A stretch of 19,355 bases of DNA from JBKBIP01 sp046297495 (GTDB lineage: Bacteria > Planctomycetota > Planctomycetia > Gemmatales > Gemmataceae): contig JBKBIP010000055.1 in the NCBI GenBank assembly GCA_046297495.1, forward strand, positions 1-19,355, written 5' to 3'. Position numbers and translations under genes: made by a program. Below the pieces are notes generated by a model. It saw nothing but the letters and a program-made list of their open reading frames with translations, did not search any database and was not told the DNA's origin. Shown piece after piece: positions 6,796 through 15,175 of this stretch; within the stretch, counting starts at the first letter, position 1, and the number at the start of each line of letters is the position of its first letter.

Positions 6796-6823
6796 CGTTT
6801 AGCGAGTAAACCGCAGGTGAGTC
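6796..6823 (+). repeat. GTTTAG-type leader element, copy A
   Basis: CGTTTAGCGAGTAAACCGCA and the next eight bases match copy B (19011-19038) at 21 of 28 positions, and all seven differences are transitions. Copy A lies 35 bases before the ATG of the RND pump gene. Copy C (16946-16976) shares the first 11 bases. Confidence 0.5.
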
Positions 6824-6857
6824 ACACAGAGGTCCGTGATCTATAGGAGCTCACGCC

Positions 6858-9800
6858 ATGCTCGATGCCATCATTCGCTGGTCATTGCGCTATCGGTCGT
6901 TGGTCGTGATGAGTTGTTTGACCGTGCTGCTCTACGGCGGTTATCTGGCGACCACCATGCCCATCGACGTGTTCCCCGATCTGGACCGGCCGCGCGTGGT
7001 GTTGCTGGTGGAGTGCGGCGGCATGGCTTCCGAGGAAGTCGAAGTGCTGGTGACGCAGCCCATCGAGACGACCATACTGGGAGCCAACGGCGTTCAGGCG
7101 GTGCGGAGTCAATCCTCCGCTGGGCTAGCGGTGATTTACGTCGAATTTGATTGGGCCACCGACGTCCGCGCCGCCCGGCAGACAATTCAAGAACGTCTAG
7201 CAACTGTCAGTAGCGCCTTGCCGCCGGGCATCCAACCCCAAATGGCGCCAACCAGCTCCATCATGGGGCAAATTTTGCACGTCGGCATGTCGTCGCGGAA
7301 TGGCGCGACTAGTCCCATGGAGCTGAACACGCTGGCTCATTGGGTCATCCGGCCACGCTTGCTGCAAATCCCCGGCATCGCCGAGGTAATCATCCTGGGG
7401 GGAGAACGCAAACAGTATCAAGTTCATGTCCAAACCGAGGCCCTGACGGAATTCGGCGTTACCTACCAGCAGGTGGAACAAGCCTTGCGCGAAAGCAACC
7501 TCACGGCCAGCGGCGGCTTCGCCATTCAGGGGGACAACGAGAAAGCCATTCGCATTCTGGGCCGGCTTGGCCCACACCCCGAACAGGTGCTGGCCGAGCT
7601 ACGCCGCATCCCGGTAAAAACCACGCCCCACCGGACCATCTTGCTCGAACAGGTCGCCCAAGTGTGCGAAGGGGCCGAACTGAAACGAGGGGATGCTAGC
7701 GTCAACGGCCAGCCCGCGGTGGTGCTCACGGTGGTCAAGCAACCCCATGTCGATACTCGCGCTTTGACCGAGCAGATTCACGCCGCCTTGCGGGACAGCG
7801 AAGCCGCTCTGCCGCCAGACGTGGTCATTCATTATGAGTTGTTCCAACTGAAAAACTTCATCGACCGAGGTATCTACAACGTCGGCGAGGCGCTGGTGCT
7901 GGGGGCTGGGCTGGTGCTGCTGGTTTTGACTCTGTTTCTGCTCAATGTTCGCACCACGTTCATCACCTTGACCGCCATTCCGTTATCGCTGGCCGTGACA
8001 GTGCTGGTGTTTCGGCTCATCGGTCTTATTACTGGCACGGAGTTATCTATCAATGTCATGACGTTGGGCGGGATCGCGGTAGCGATGGGGGAACTGGTCG
8101 ATGACGCCATCGTGGATGTGGAAAACATCTTTCGCCGCCTGCGGGAAAATAACATCACTCCTCATCCTCTCCCCGCCTTGCGCGTGGTCTATGAGGCCAG
8201 TCGAGAAATCCGCAGTGCCATTGTGTTCGGTACGATCGTGGTCATTCTCGTGTTCTTGCCGTTGTTCGCTCTGTCCGGCGTCGAGGGGCGGCTGTTCACC
8301 CCTCTAGCGATTGCTTATATCGTGTCCATTCTCGCTTCCTTGCTGGTGTCCTTGACCGTGACGCCGGTGTTATCGTACTACCTTTTGCCCCAGGCGCCGG
8401 CCACGCACCGGACGCGCGATAGCTTTCTCATCCGTTGGCTCAAGGCGCTGGCCCGGCCATTGATCCACTTGAGCATGGCGCGTGCCGGCCTGTTGCTAGC
8501 GCTGACGTGGCTGGGGGTCGCCTTGTGTGTCTGGCAGCTGACGCGGCTGGGGGCCGATTTCCTGCCGGATTTCGACGAAGGGAGCGTACAAGTCAATGTC
8601 ACCTTGCCGCCCGGTTCGTCGCTGGAAGCGTCCAACCGGGCGGCGGCGGTGCTCGATGCCAAGTTCTTGGCAATGCAAAAGACCGCCGACAATCCCCACG
8701 GCGCCATTTTGAACTTCGTCCGTCGCACTGGCCGGGCCGAGCGCGACGAGCACGCGCAGTCCGTTGGCGCCAGCGAGTACATCTTGAGCATGAATCCCGA
8801 CTTGAACCAGAATCGGGACGAAATGTTGGAGCACTTACTGGACGAGCTGCGCGACGCCTTGCCCGGCGTGGACATCGAAGCGGAACAACCGTTGGCCCAC
8901 CTGATCAGTCACATGCTTTCCGGTATCACGGCCCAGGTCGCCATCAAGGTCTATGGCGACGATCTGGACCAATTGCGGCAAACCGCCGAACGGATCAAGG
9001 CGGTTGTTCGGGACATCCCCGGCGTCTCGCCCCCCGTCATCGAAGCCCAACAGCAGACCGATGAGTTGCACATTCGGCTGCGCGGCGATGACTTGGCCTA
9101 TCACGGCTTGACGCGCGCTTATGTCGCCGACTTTTTACACTCGGCCTTACAAGGGCAAGTGGTGTCGCAAGTGCTGGAAGGGCAACGCCGCTTCGATCTG
9201 CTCATCCGCTTGCACGACGAGCAGCGCACCGATTATGCCCAGCTGGGCCAGTTGCGCATCGACTTGCCAGACCGGCGCGGCCAGGTGTTGCTGAAGGAAT
9301 TGGCCGACATCGGCGACGGCACCGGCCCCAACGCCGTCAACCGCGAGAACGTGCGGCGGCGCATTGTCATTCGCTGCAACGCTCAACAACGCGATCTGGC
9401 TGGCGTGGTGGCCGACATTCGCCAGCGCGTGCGGACGCGGGTATCTTTACCGGAAGGGTATTTTATCGAGTACGGCGGCCAGTTCGAGAGCCAGCAGCGG
9501 GCGACGACGTTGATCGTGGTGCTGGCCGGGGTGTCCATTATTGGTATGTTCGTGGTCCTGAGAATCTTGTTTCCGTCGGGACGCATCGTGCTGCAAATTC
9601 TCAACGCCCTGCCCACCGCCTTCATCGGCGGCGTATTGGCTTTAGTGCTGACCGGACAATCGCTCACCGTGGCCAGTCTGGTCGGCTTCATCTCGCTGGG
9701 CGGCATCGCGGTTCGTAATGGGATTTTGCTCGTGTCTCACTATATTCACTTGATGCGCGAAGAGGGAGAAGGTTTCACCCCGGCGATGGTGTTGCGCGGT

Positions 9801-10064
9801 AGTTTGGAGCGTTTGTCTCCCGTTCTGATGACAGCTCTCACGGCGGGTATCGCTTTGCTGCCGCTGGTCCTGGGAGGCAAGCAGCCGGGCCGCGAGATTC
9901 TTTACCCGGTGGCTACGGTCATTTTGGGAGGTTTACTGACCTCCACCTTCTGCGAGTTCCTCATCCACCCCGGGTTGTTTTGGCGCTTTAGCGGCCACGA
10001 CGCCGAACGGTTCGTGCGTCCGACTGAAGCTGGATCGGAGGTCATAGTTCATCAGGAGGGGTAA
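6858..10064 (+). CDS. Heavy-metal efflux RND pump (CusA/CzcA family)
   Basis: This encodes 1068 residues, full length for the family. It opens with the typical amphipathic helix and TM1 (MLDAIIRWSLRYRSLVVMS), then MPIDVFPDLDRPRV. Periplasmic porter domains lie at about 40-335 and 570-860. TM4 carries the proton-relay acid in GELVDDAIVDVEN (D415/D416), and the conserved GGIAVRNGILLV occurs in the C-terminal membrane block. This TM4 form is closer to CusA-like members than to the CzcA form (VDGAVVMVEN). The substrate could be Cu/Ag or a divalent ion; I did not resolve the substrate-site residues. AGGAG lies 8 bases before the ATG. The gene directly follows its adaptor, but no TolC-type channel, metallochaperone or regulator follows; the next gene is convergent after only 12 bases. 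Confidence 0.92.
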   Translation: MLDAIIRWSLRYRSLVVMSCLTVLLYGGYLATTMPIDVFPDLDRPRVVLLVECGGMASEEVEVLVTQPIETTILGANGVQAVRSQSSAGLAVIYVEFDWATDVRAARQTIQERLATVSSALPPGIQPQMAPTSSIMGQILHVGMSSRNGATSPMELNTLAHWVIRPRLLQIPGIAEVIILGGERKQYQVHVQTEALTEFGVTYQQVEQALRESNLTASGGFAIQGDNEKAIRILGRLGPHPEQVLAELRRIPVKTTPHRTILLEQVAQVCEGAELKRGDASVNGQPAVVLTVVKQPHVDTRALTEQIHAALRDSEAALPPDVVIHYELFQLKNFIDRGIYNVGEALVLGAGLVLLVLTLFLLNVRTTFITLTAIPLSLAVTVLVFRLIGLITGTELSINVMTLGGIAVAMGELVDDAIVDVENIFRRLRENNITPHPLPALRVVYEASREIRSAIVFGTIVVILVFLPLFALSGVEGRLFTPLAIAYIVSILASLLVSLTVTPVLSYYLLPQAPATHRTRDSFLIRWLKALARPLIHLSMARAGLLLALTWLGVALCVWQLTRLGADFLPDFDEGSVQVNVTLPPGSSLEASNRAAAVLDAKFLAMQKTADNPHGAILNFVRRTGRAERDEHAQSVGASEYILSMNPDLNQNRDEMLEHLLDELRDALPGVDIEAEQPLAHLISHMLSGITAQVAIKVYGDDLDQLRQTAERIKAVVRDIPGVSPPVIEAQQQTDELHIRLRGDDLAYHGLTRAYVADFLHSALQGQVVSQVLEGQRRFDLLIRLHDEQRTDYAQLGQLRIDLPDRRGQVLLKELADIGDGTGPNAVNRENVRRRIVIRCNAQQRDLAGVVADIRQRVRTRVSLPEGYFIEYGGQFESQQRATTLIVVLAGVSIIGMFVVLRILFPSGRIVLQILNALPTAFIGGVLALVLTGQSLTVASLVGFISLGGIAVRNGILLVSHYIHLMREEGEGFTPAMVLRGSLERLSPVLMTALTAGIALLPLVLGGKQPGREILYPVATVILGGLLTSTFCEFLIHPGLFWRFSGHDAERFVRPTEAGSEVIVHQEG

Positions 10065-10076
10065 CGTGACTTGCCC

Positions 10077-10466
10077 TTACGACGACACCAAGGGGCGCGC
10101 ACGCTTCACCAATTGAATCGCCATCCCCCACGGGTCGCGGAGCATGGCTAACTCGTCGCTGTTGGGGGCGGTGGTGACGTCTCCCACAGCGGTCGCGCCG
10201 GCGGCCAGGAGTTGGGCGCGTGTCTGGTGAATGTCCGGGGCGGTGAAGGCAATGTGCAGCGTCAGCGGGTCCATGCGGGCGTAGTCGGGAACCGGCGCGT
10301 CTTGACGATAAATTTCCAACACGGTCTTGCCGGACGCATCGGCCAAGAAGCGAGCAACCACCGGGGCATCCGCTTGGCGCACCACCCGTAAACCCAGGTG
10401 ACGCACATACCAATCGGCCAACGCCGCCGGATCGGCCACATTCAACGCGATGTGTTCGATGTTCAT
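10077..10466 (-). CDS. VOC-family (glyoxalase/dioxygenase-like) protein
   Basis: This encodes 129 residues from ATG 10464-10466. The frame stays open further upstream only because it shadows the NUDIX gene. The protein has two beta-alpha-beta-beta-beta modules with plausible metal ligands in the usual places: H5 (MNIEHIALNV), E51 (LEIYR), H71 (LTLHIAF) and Q118 (AIQLVKR), the last replacing a more common Glu. DPWGMAIQL is the characteristic final strand. VOC proteins include glyoxalase I, FosA-type resistance enzymes and dioxygenases; the substrate cannot be told from the sequence. It lies 13 bases after the NUDIX stop and is probably co-transcribed with it. Its 3' end is only 12 bases from that of the convergent RND gene. 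Confidence 0.82.
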   Translation of the reverse strand: MNIEHIALNVADPAALADWYVRHLGLRVVRQADAPVVARFLADASGKTVLEIYRQDAPVPDYARMDPLTLHIAFTAPDIHQTRAQLLAAGATAVGDVTTAPNSDELAMLRDPWGMAIQLVKRARPLVSS

Positions 10467-10479
10467 GATAGTTTCCGCG

Positions 10480-10914
10480 TCACCAACTGGCGATGCCAAC
10501 ACTAATATCCAAGTCACGCAATGAATGGAGCGTGCCACGCACGATCTCGCGCAGGCCGGGTTCCTCGACGCGGGTGATGGCTTGCGTGGGGCTGAGCCAC
10601 AGCCGCTGCCGGAGTGAGCGTTCCGGCCAATCGTCGGCTTCCTCAGTAACTTGCATGAGAAACACGGTGACGTAATAGACATTGCCCCACTTGCCGTACA
10701 AATAACTGCCGACCGGCTCACCGCGCAGCAAGCCGGTCAAGCCCGCCTCTTCCCAGGCTTCTTGCAAGGCGATTTCCCCCGCCGTCTTGCCTGGTTCACG
10801 GCAACCCTTCGGGATGACCCAGCGCTTGCCGCTGCTGGAAGTGATCATGCACACCTTGCCATCCCGAATCGGAATTGCGGCGGCTTGTTGAATCGTGTCA
10901 GGAGCGGATGCCAT
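10480..10914 (-). CDS. NUDIX hydrolase
   Basis: This encodes 144 residues from ATG 10912-10914, with GGGAGA 4-5 bases upstream. The preceding in-frame methionine 11 codons earlier lacks a binding site. The Nudix helix is GCREPGKTAGEIALQEAWEE followed by AGL. Compared with the consensus G-x5-E-x7-R-E-U-x-E-E-x-G-U, the first Glu is Lys (K43) and the Arg is Gln (Q51), while the metal-binding E52, E55 and E56 remain. Related MutT-like proteins tolerate such changes, so activity on a nucleoside diphosphate derivative or diphosphoinositol-type substrate is likely, though the substrate is unknown. VIPKG and the strand YYVTVFLMQV fit the fold. It is the first gene of a pair with the VOC gene. Its leader contains a hairpin (10931-10971). 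Confidence 0.87.
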   Translation of the reverse strand: MASAPDTIQQAAAIPIRDGKVCMITSSSGKRWVIPKGCREPGKTAGEIALQEAWEEAGLTGLLRGEPVGSYLYGKWGNVYYVTVFLMQVTEEADDWPERSLRQRLWLSPTQAITRVEEPGLREIVRGTLHSLRDLDISVGIASW

Positions 10915-10930
10915 AGTGTCTCCCTGCCAG

Positions 10931-10971
10931 GGCCACAAATTCTTCATCTTGCAGGATGCAGAAGCATGGCC
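10931..10971 (-). promoter_or_regulatory. Imperfect hairpin in the NUDIX gene leader
   Basis: GGCCA/TGGCC, TTCT/AGAA and CATC/GATG nest around a TTGCAG loop with small internal loops, giving 13 pairs. Just downstream on the minus strand, CCCT and AGGG (plus-strand 10922-10932) can pair across a 3-base loop and cover part of the AGGGAGA ribosome binding site. A translational control structure is possible; chance folding is also possible. Confidence 0.35.
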
Positions 10972-11273
10972 ATCACGTCAAGCACAGTTCGGCCAAATTG
11001 ATCTGTTCTCCATCTATCGGCCACAGATTTTTCACACATTCATCAGAAAATGGGAAAAATCGCTGGGATATGTGCTGCTTCGGCGGGATCGATTCATCGG
11101 TTCGCGCTCAGTGAAAACGGACCACCCGCGGCGCGGCATCACCGCGACACCAACCGCCAGGGGGGAAATAGATGATTTTCAATGGCGGGACAGGATAATG
11201 ATTCTCCGAGCCACGTTCGCTGTTATCTCGAGAATATCATGGCGACAACGTCGAGTTGGGAAAGACAGCGAAG
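10972..11273. other. Intergenic region between gntP-like and NUDIX genes
   Basis: These roughly 300 bases follow the permease stop (minus strand) and precede the NUDIX leader. I see no gene; the open frames on the plus strand have no ribosome binding site or recognisable content. An 8-bp inverted repeat TTCGCTGT/ACAGCGAA (11216-11223 and 11265-11272) sits right after the permease stop but has no T-run. GATTCATCGGTTCG at 11091-11104 recurs at 13801-13814. The NUDIX promoter must lie here, but I could not identify it. Confidence 0.45.
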
Positions 11274-12746
11274 CTACAACAACAACGCCTCGACAATCAA
11301 TAGTATAACCACCCCCGTCAACGACATGAAAATGCGGCAGCCATTGAAGTACAGCATCACTTCCTTGACATTGAGATTGATGTATTCCTTGACCATCCAA
11401 AAACCACTGTCGGCGGGTTGAGTCATAAACGTGACACCAACGGCGACGGCCAGGATCAGGACTGTGGTGTGTCCCGGCATCTGCGTGGTCATGTCGGCCA
11501 GCAGGGCGGACGCGGTGAGGATGGCCGCCGTCGCCGATCCCAAGGCGATGCGCACCAGTACCGCCGTCAGGTATGCGACCAACACCGGCGATAACGGTAG
11601 TTGAATCATCTGCTCGGCGATGTACGCGCCGGCCCCGGATTGCTCGATAACCTCCTTGAAGCCCCCCGCCGCACCGAACAACAGGGCCAAGTCGCCGATG
11701 TCGCGCAAGCCGGTGTTGGCGATCTGTGTCAGCCGCCCCGCCACCATGCCGCGCCGCCAACCGAGAAACAGAAAGGCCGCCCCGGTGGGAATGAGCAAGG
11801 CCATCATCGGCTGGCCCAGGAACAGCAGCCACTCGGCCAGCGGCGCCGTGCCAATCCGCAGCCAGGCCGGAACCGTGCCCGGCTCGAACAGCAAGGGGGC
11901 CGTCATCCAGACGGGTAAACTCTCGGAACGTTGCAGCAGATCGACACTGAAACCGACCAAGCTCAACCACAACGGCAACGTCACAATGGCAGCGACGAGC
12001 CAGAAAGAGGGCAATGGCTTGTCTTCATTTGATTCCTCCTCCTTGTCACTCTCGGCTTCCACCGCGGCGCCGGCCATGGGCGGCACTATCACCATCTGGC
12101 GGCTGGCCCAGAAGCGGGCGGGAATCGCCCAGCCCACGATCACCAAGGGGATGCCGAGCATGGAGCCGAAAATCATCGTCTCCACCATGTTCCCCTTCAT
12201 GTTCCCCACCGCGCCGATGATGCCAGGATGCGGCGGAATCAGCGAGTGGGTAATGCCCAGGCTGAAACTCATCGGCAGCGCGAACCAAAGCAACGATTGC
12301 CCGGTGTCACGCTGTAAGCGCCACATGATGGGAATGAGCAGCAAAAAGCCGACGTTGAACAAAACCGGAATGCCAAGCAGGTAGGCGGCGATGAGGATGG
12401 CCCACGACGCCCGCTGGATGCCGAAAATGTCAATCAATGGTCGGGCAATGGCCTCGGCGGAACCGGACGCCTCCAACATCCGCCCCAGGATGGCCCCCAG
12501 CGCCAGGATAATGGCCACGCTGCCGAGAATGCCGCCGACGCCGGAGCCAATCGCCTTAACCACCTGCACCGGTGGCATCCCCGCCACCAGTCCCATGACC
12601 AGGCTGACCACGATCAAGGCCACGAACGCCTGAAACTTGAAGCGGATAATCAGAACGAGCAGCGCCACTAACGCCGCCGCCGTGCATAGGGCCGCCCATA
12701 AGGACGGTTCCAAAATGGTTTTTTCCGCTGTCAACATGGAGAGCAT
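11274..12746 (-). CDS. GntP-family gluconate/carboxylate permease
   Basis: About 490 residues with roughly 12-14 membrane helices. Family features include LGAILGRMLEASGSAEAIARPL in the N-terminal half, the conserved THSLIPPHPG segment, FGAAGGFKEVIEQSGAG, and the C-terminal VRIALGSATAAILTASAL followed by TQPADSGFWMVKEY, which match the GntP pattern closely. The family imports gluconate, glycerate or related hydroxy acids with protons. A charged cytoplasmic loop (ESDKEEESNEDKPLP) separates the halves and is longer than in many members. The start is uncertain: ATG 12746 is given, but GTG 12767 and ATG 12737 are possible and none has a clear binding site. No gluconate kinase or regulator is adjacent, so the substrate is not fixed by context. 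Confidence 0.9.
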   Translation of the reverse strand: MLSMLTAEKTILEPSLWAALCTAAALVALLVLIIRFKFQAFVALIVVSLVMGLVAGMPPVQVVKAIGSGVGGILGSVAIILALGAILGRMLEASGSAEAIARPLIDIFGIQRASWAILIAAYLLGIPVLFNVGFLLLIPIMWRLQRDTGQSLLWFALPMSFSLGITHSLIPPHPGIIGAVGNMKGNMVETMIFGSMLGIPLVIVGWAIPARFWASRQMVIVPPMAGAAVEAESDKEEESNEDKPLPSFWLVAAIVTLPLWLSLVGFSVDLLQRSESLPVWMTAPLLFEPGTVPAWLRIGTAPLAEWLLFLGQPMMALLIPTGAAFLFLGWRRGMVAGRLTQIANTGLRDIGDLALLFGAAGGFKEVIEQSGAGAYIAEQMIQLPLSPVLVAYLTAVLVRIALGSATAAILTASALLADMTTQMPGHTTVLILAVAVGVTFMTQPADSGFWMVKEYINLNVKEVMLYFNGCRIFMSLTGVVILLIVEALLL

Positions 12747-12845
12747 CGCTTCATGGAAGGAGTACACTTGTCACATGATTAGTGCGAATTGTGCGACATG
12801 CAGAGCGCGAAGGCAAGCAGGAAACGGAGCAGTTTTGGGAAGATC

Positions 12846-13241
12846 TCACGACAACGGCCGAGCAAAGCTCAGCTCGTGGCCGTCGGGATCAGTCAGATGA
12901 AAAAACCGCTCGCCCCATTCAGCGTCGCGCGGGGCGGCTTGTGGTTGATAGCCGAGTGACACGGCTCGTTGGTACAGAGCATCGACATCCTCAACGTAAA
13001 AGATCACTCGCCCCCACCAGGACCAGTTCAGGTCCACTGGTTGCGCGATTAGATTCACGTAGTCCGTCCCCGCGCGAAAACTGCTGAAAGAGGCCGTTTC
13101 GCCACCGTATAGCAGCCGAAAGCCCAAACCTTGGTAGAAACGCACTGCCCGCGCCATGTCATGCGTGGCCAAGGTGATGGCGCTGATGCCGTCGATGCGC
13201 GGCGGCGCGGCGGCAGCTGGCGGTGGCTGATCCGTACTCAT
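12846..13241 (-). CDS. VOC-family protein (bleomycin-resistance/glyoxalase-like)
   Basis: This encodes 131 residues from ATG 13239-13241, chosen because AGGAGAAG lies about 9 bases upstream; a longer in-frame start falls within the Mut7-C gene. A Pro/Ala-rich N-terminal extension (MSTDQPPPAAAAPP) precedes the fold. The first module starts GISAITLATHDMARAVRFYQGLGF, the second GRVIFYVEDVDALYQRAVSLGY, and the end is HLTDPDGHELSFARP. The first-strand metal His is absent (TLAT), while H122/E123 remain, so this may be a non-metal binding-type VOC protein. The start codon overlaps the Mut7-C stop by 4 bases (ATGA), so the two genes are translationally coupled. Its substrate is unknown. Confidence 0.82.
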   Translation of the reverse strand: MSTDQPPPAAAAPPRIDGISAITLATHDMARAVRFYQGLGFRLLYGGETASFSSFRAGTDYVNLIAQPVDLNWSWWGRVIFYVEDVDALYQRAVSLGYQPQAAPRDAEWGERFFHLTDPDGHELSFARPLS

Positions 13242-13750
13242 GAGACAGCTTCTCCTGTTGGCGTGGATGGATGGTCCAGTTCGCGCGCCACCGCGTCGAG
13301 TTGTCGGCCAATTCTCTGCCAGTGCGTGCCTTGCCAAAATAGCCGACCACAGCGGTCACATGCGTAATACTGCTGTTGCCAGTTCCAACTGCGCGGCGGC
13401 ACGCGCTCACGCACCTTTTCTTTGTCCACTTCGATTAACTGACCACCGCAGGCCATGCAGCGCGGTTCGCCGATGGGGAGTCGCAAGCGGCCCAGCACGA
13501 AGGCCAGTTGCGCGTTGTGCTTCAGGCCGTGCGGGATAAATAGCGACGGCAAATCACCATCTCGAACGATGCCGATGCGCAGGATGCCGGTGTCCGAGGT
13601 GAGTAGCACCCGCCCGTCGCGCTGGGCCAGGCGCACCAAGTCCCAATCGTCGATCCCTTCTTGCCAGAAAGCATCGTACCCAGCTGCCCGCAGCCAACGG
13701 GCCAACTTACCCAACATGGCGTCACAAGCGAAGCGCGGAGAGGAGGTCAT
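13238..13750 (-). CDS. Mut7-C RNase-domain protein with zinc ribbon (DUF82 type)
   Basis: This encodes 170 residues. The N-terminal PIN-like part has the expected acids in RFACDAMLGKLARWLRAAGYD (D10) and VLLTSDTGILR (D53). The C-terminal zinc ribbon has two pairs of cysteines, RCMACGGQ (about 97-100) and YACDRCGRLFW (about 130-133). The family is annotated as a predicted RNase. RNA cleavage is known for the PIN-like fold in general, but the cellular target of bacterial Mut7-C proteins is not established, so the role is open. It is followed, with a 4-base overlap, by the VOC gene. No strong ribosome binding site precedes ATG 13750. Confidence 0.82.
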   Translation of the reverse strand: MTSSPRFACDAMLGKLARWLRAAGYDAFWQEGIDDWDLVRLAQRDGRVLLTSDTGILRIGIVRDGDLPSLFIPHGLKHNAQLAFVLGRLRLPIGEPRCMACGGQLIEVDKEKVRERVPPRSWNWQQQYYACDRCGRLFWQGTHWQRIGRQLDAVARELDHPSTPTGEAVS

Positions 13751-13860
13751 GGATCATCGGTAAAGTATCATGTTGAAGCAGCATATTTTCTCGTGCCGTG
13801 GATTCATCGGTTCGGGCACGCTGCCGACTTGGCGTGTGAACCGCTGAATCGATGGAACAA

Positions 13861-13886
13861 GGGGGCTACCTTTTCATTGTACCCCC
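13861..13886 (-). terminator. Probable terminator of the dihydroorotase gene
   Basis: GGGGGCTAC and GTACCCCC pair (8 bp with one bulged C) around a 9-base loop, starting 6 bases after the pyrC stop. On the minus strand it is followed by TTGTTCC, a weak U-rich tract. Position and stem are good; the tail is mediocre. Confidence 0.5.
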
Positions 13887-13891
13887 GTTTG

Positions 13892-15175
13892 TCAATCCCG
13901 TCGCAACCGTATTTCACCACTGACGATCACCGCCCAAGCCCGGCCGCGCACTTTCCAGCCGATGAAAGGGCAATTGCGGCTCTTGGAACGAAAGCACGCT
14001 GGGTCGATAGTCCATTCCACGTCAGGATCAATGATCGTCACATCAGCGACAGCGCCAGGGCGCAACGTGCCCCGCTCGCCGGGCAGACGCAGTACCCGCG
14101 CCGGCTGCATGGTCAACTTCTCGATGAGCTGTGGCCAAGTGAGAATGCCGGGTTCAATGAGTCTCACGATGGCGATGGGTAGTAGCGTTTCTAAACCGAT
14201 GACGCCCGCCGGCGCTTGATCCAGCTCGCGCATCTTCTTTTCCGGTGCTAGGGGGGAATGATCACTGGCAATCACGTCGAGCGTGCCATCGCGCAGCCCC
14301 TCGCGCAGCGCCTGCACGTCGGCGGGGGTGCGCAGTGGCGGGAACATCTTGTAATTGCTGTCGAAAGTTCGCAGGCATTCATCGGTCAAGGCGAAATGAT
14401 GGGGGCAGACAGAGCCGGTGACAGGGACGCCGCGCTGCTTGGCCCGGCGGAGCAGATCGACGCTGCCAGCGGTGGAGACGTGCAGGATGTGAAGCCGGCT
14501 GCCAGTCAATTCCGCCAAGGCGATGTCCCGATGAACGATGACCTCTTCCGCCGCCGCCGGGATGCCGCGCAGCCCCAGCCGCGTGCTCTCGAAACCTTCG
14601 TGCATCACGCCGTTGCGAGTCAAATCCAGGTCCTCGGCATGGCTCAGCACGGCCCGGTCGAACATCTTGCAGTATTCCAAGGCGCGCCGCATGATTTCGG
14701 CGCTAACGATGGGGGCGTCGTCGTCGGTGAAGGCCACCGCCTCGCCGTCGCACAAGCCGCCAATCTCGGCCAGTTCTTTCCCTTGGCGTCCCTTGGTGAT
14801 AGCGCCGACGGGAAAGACGTTGGCTTGTCCGGCCCGTTCCGCTTGCAGATAGACGAACTCCGCCGCCGCCTGGCTGTCCAGGGCCGGCTCGGTGTCCGGC
14901 ATGCACGCTACCGACGTGAAGCCCCCCGCCACCGCCGCCGCCGTGCCGCTGGCGATGGTCTCATCCTCCTCGAACCCCGGCTCGCGCAGATGCACATGCA
15001 TGTCAATCAAGCCAGGGCAGACGATCTTGCCAGTGGCGTCAAGCGTGGCATCGGCAGGCGGCGGTTGCGCTCCGATGCCAGCCACCGTCCCCCCATCCAG
15101 CCATAGGTCCGTGACACAGTCGATTCCCTGCGCGGGATCAATCACTCGGCCATTGATAATGCGAAGTATGGTCAT
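13892..15175 (-). CDS. pyrC: Dihydroorotase, class I
   Basis: This encodes 427 residues from ATG 15173-15175. A 66-codon in-frame upstream extension lacks family content and is rejected. The enzyme cyclises carbamoyl-aspartate to dihydroorotate in pyrimidine synthesis. Metal and catalytic residues are all present: H60-x-H62 in DMHVHLREPG, D151 (FTDDDAP, the position of the bridging Asp in class I enzymes), H179 (LSHAED), H232 (LHVSTAGS) and D305 (ASDHSPLAPEKK). The C-terminal GTLRPGAVADVTIIDP closes the amidohydrolase beta-sandwich. Length and motifs indicate an active enzyme rather than a pseudo-dihydroorotase. pyrB, the usual neighbour, is not here. The gene is divergent from the CDGSH gene across 215 bases and probably ends at the hairpin 13861-13886. 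Confidence 0.93.
   Translation of the reverse strand: MTILRIINGRVIDPAQGIDCVTDLWLDGGTVAGIGAQPPPADATLDATGKIVCPGLIDMHVHLREPGFEEDETIASGTAAAVAGGFTSVACMPDTEPALDSQAAAEFVYLQAERAGQANVFPVGAITKGRQGKELAEIGGLCDGEAVAFTDDDAPIVSAEIMRRALEYCKMFDRAVLSHAEDLDLTRNGVMHEGFESTRLGLRGIPAAAEEVIVHRDIALAELTGSRLHILHVSTAGSVDLLRRAKQRGVPVTGSVCPHHFALTDECLRTFDSNYKMFPPLRTPADVQALREGLRDGTLDVIASDHSPLAPEKKMRELDQAPAGVIGLETLLPIAIVRLIEPGILTWPQLIEKLTMQPARVLRLPGERGTLRPGAVADVTIIDPDVEWTIDPACFRSKSRNCPFIGWKVRGRAWAVIVSGEIRLRRD

Noticed and set aside
11216..11272. Inverted repeat TTCGCTGT/ACAGCGAA after the permease stop as a terminator
   Set aside because: The arms are 41 bases apart and no T-run follows on the minus strand. It is noted only as an inverted repeat.
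11179..11970. Minus-strand open frame of 263 codons overlapping the permease
   Set aside because: It lies in another frame of the GntP-type permease and reads as a low-information shadow without hydrophobic helices.
14258..15106. Long plus-strand open frame of 282 codons
   Set aside because: It is entirely antisense to the dihydroorotase gene, whose catalytic motifs are all intact. It has no family features.
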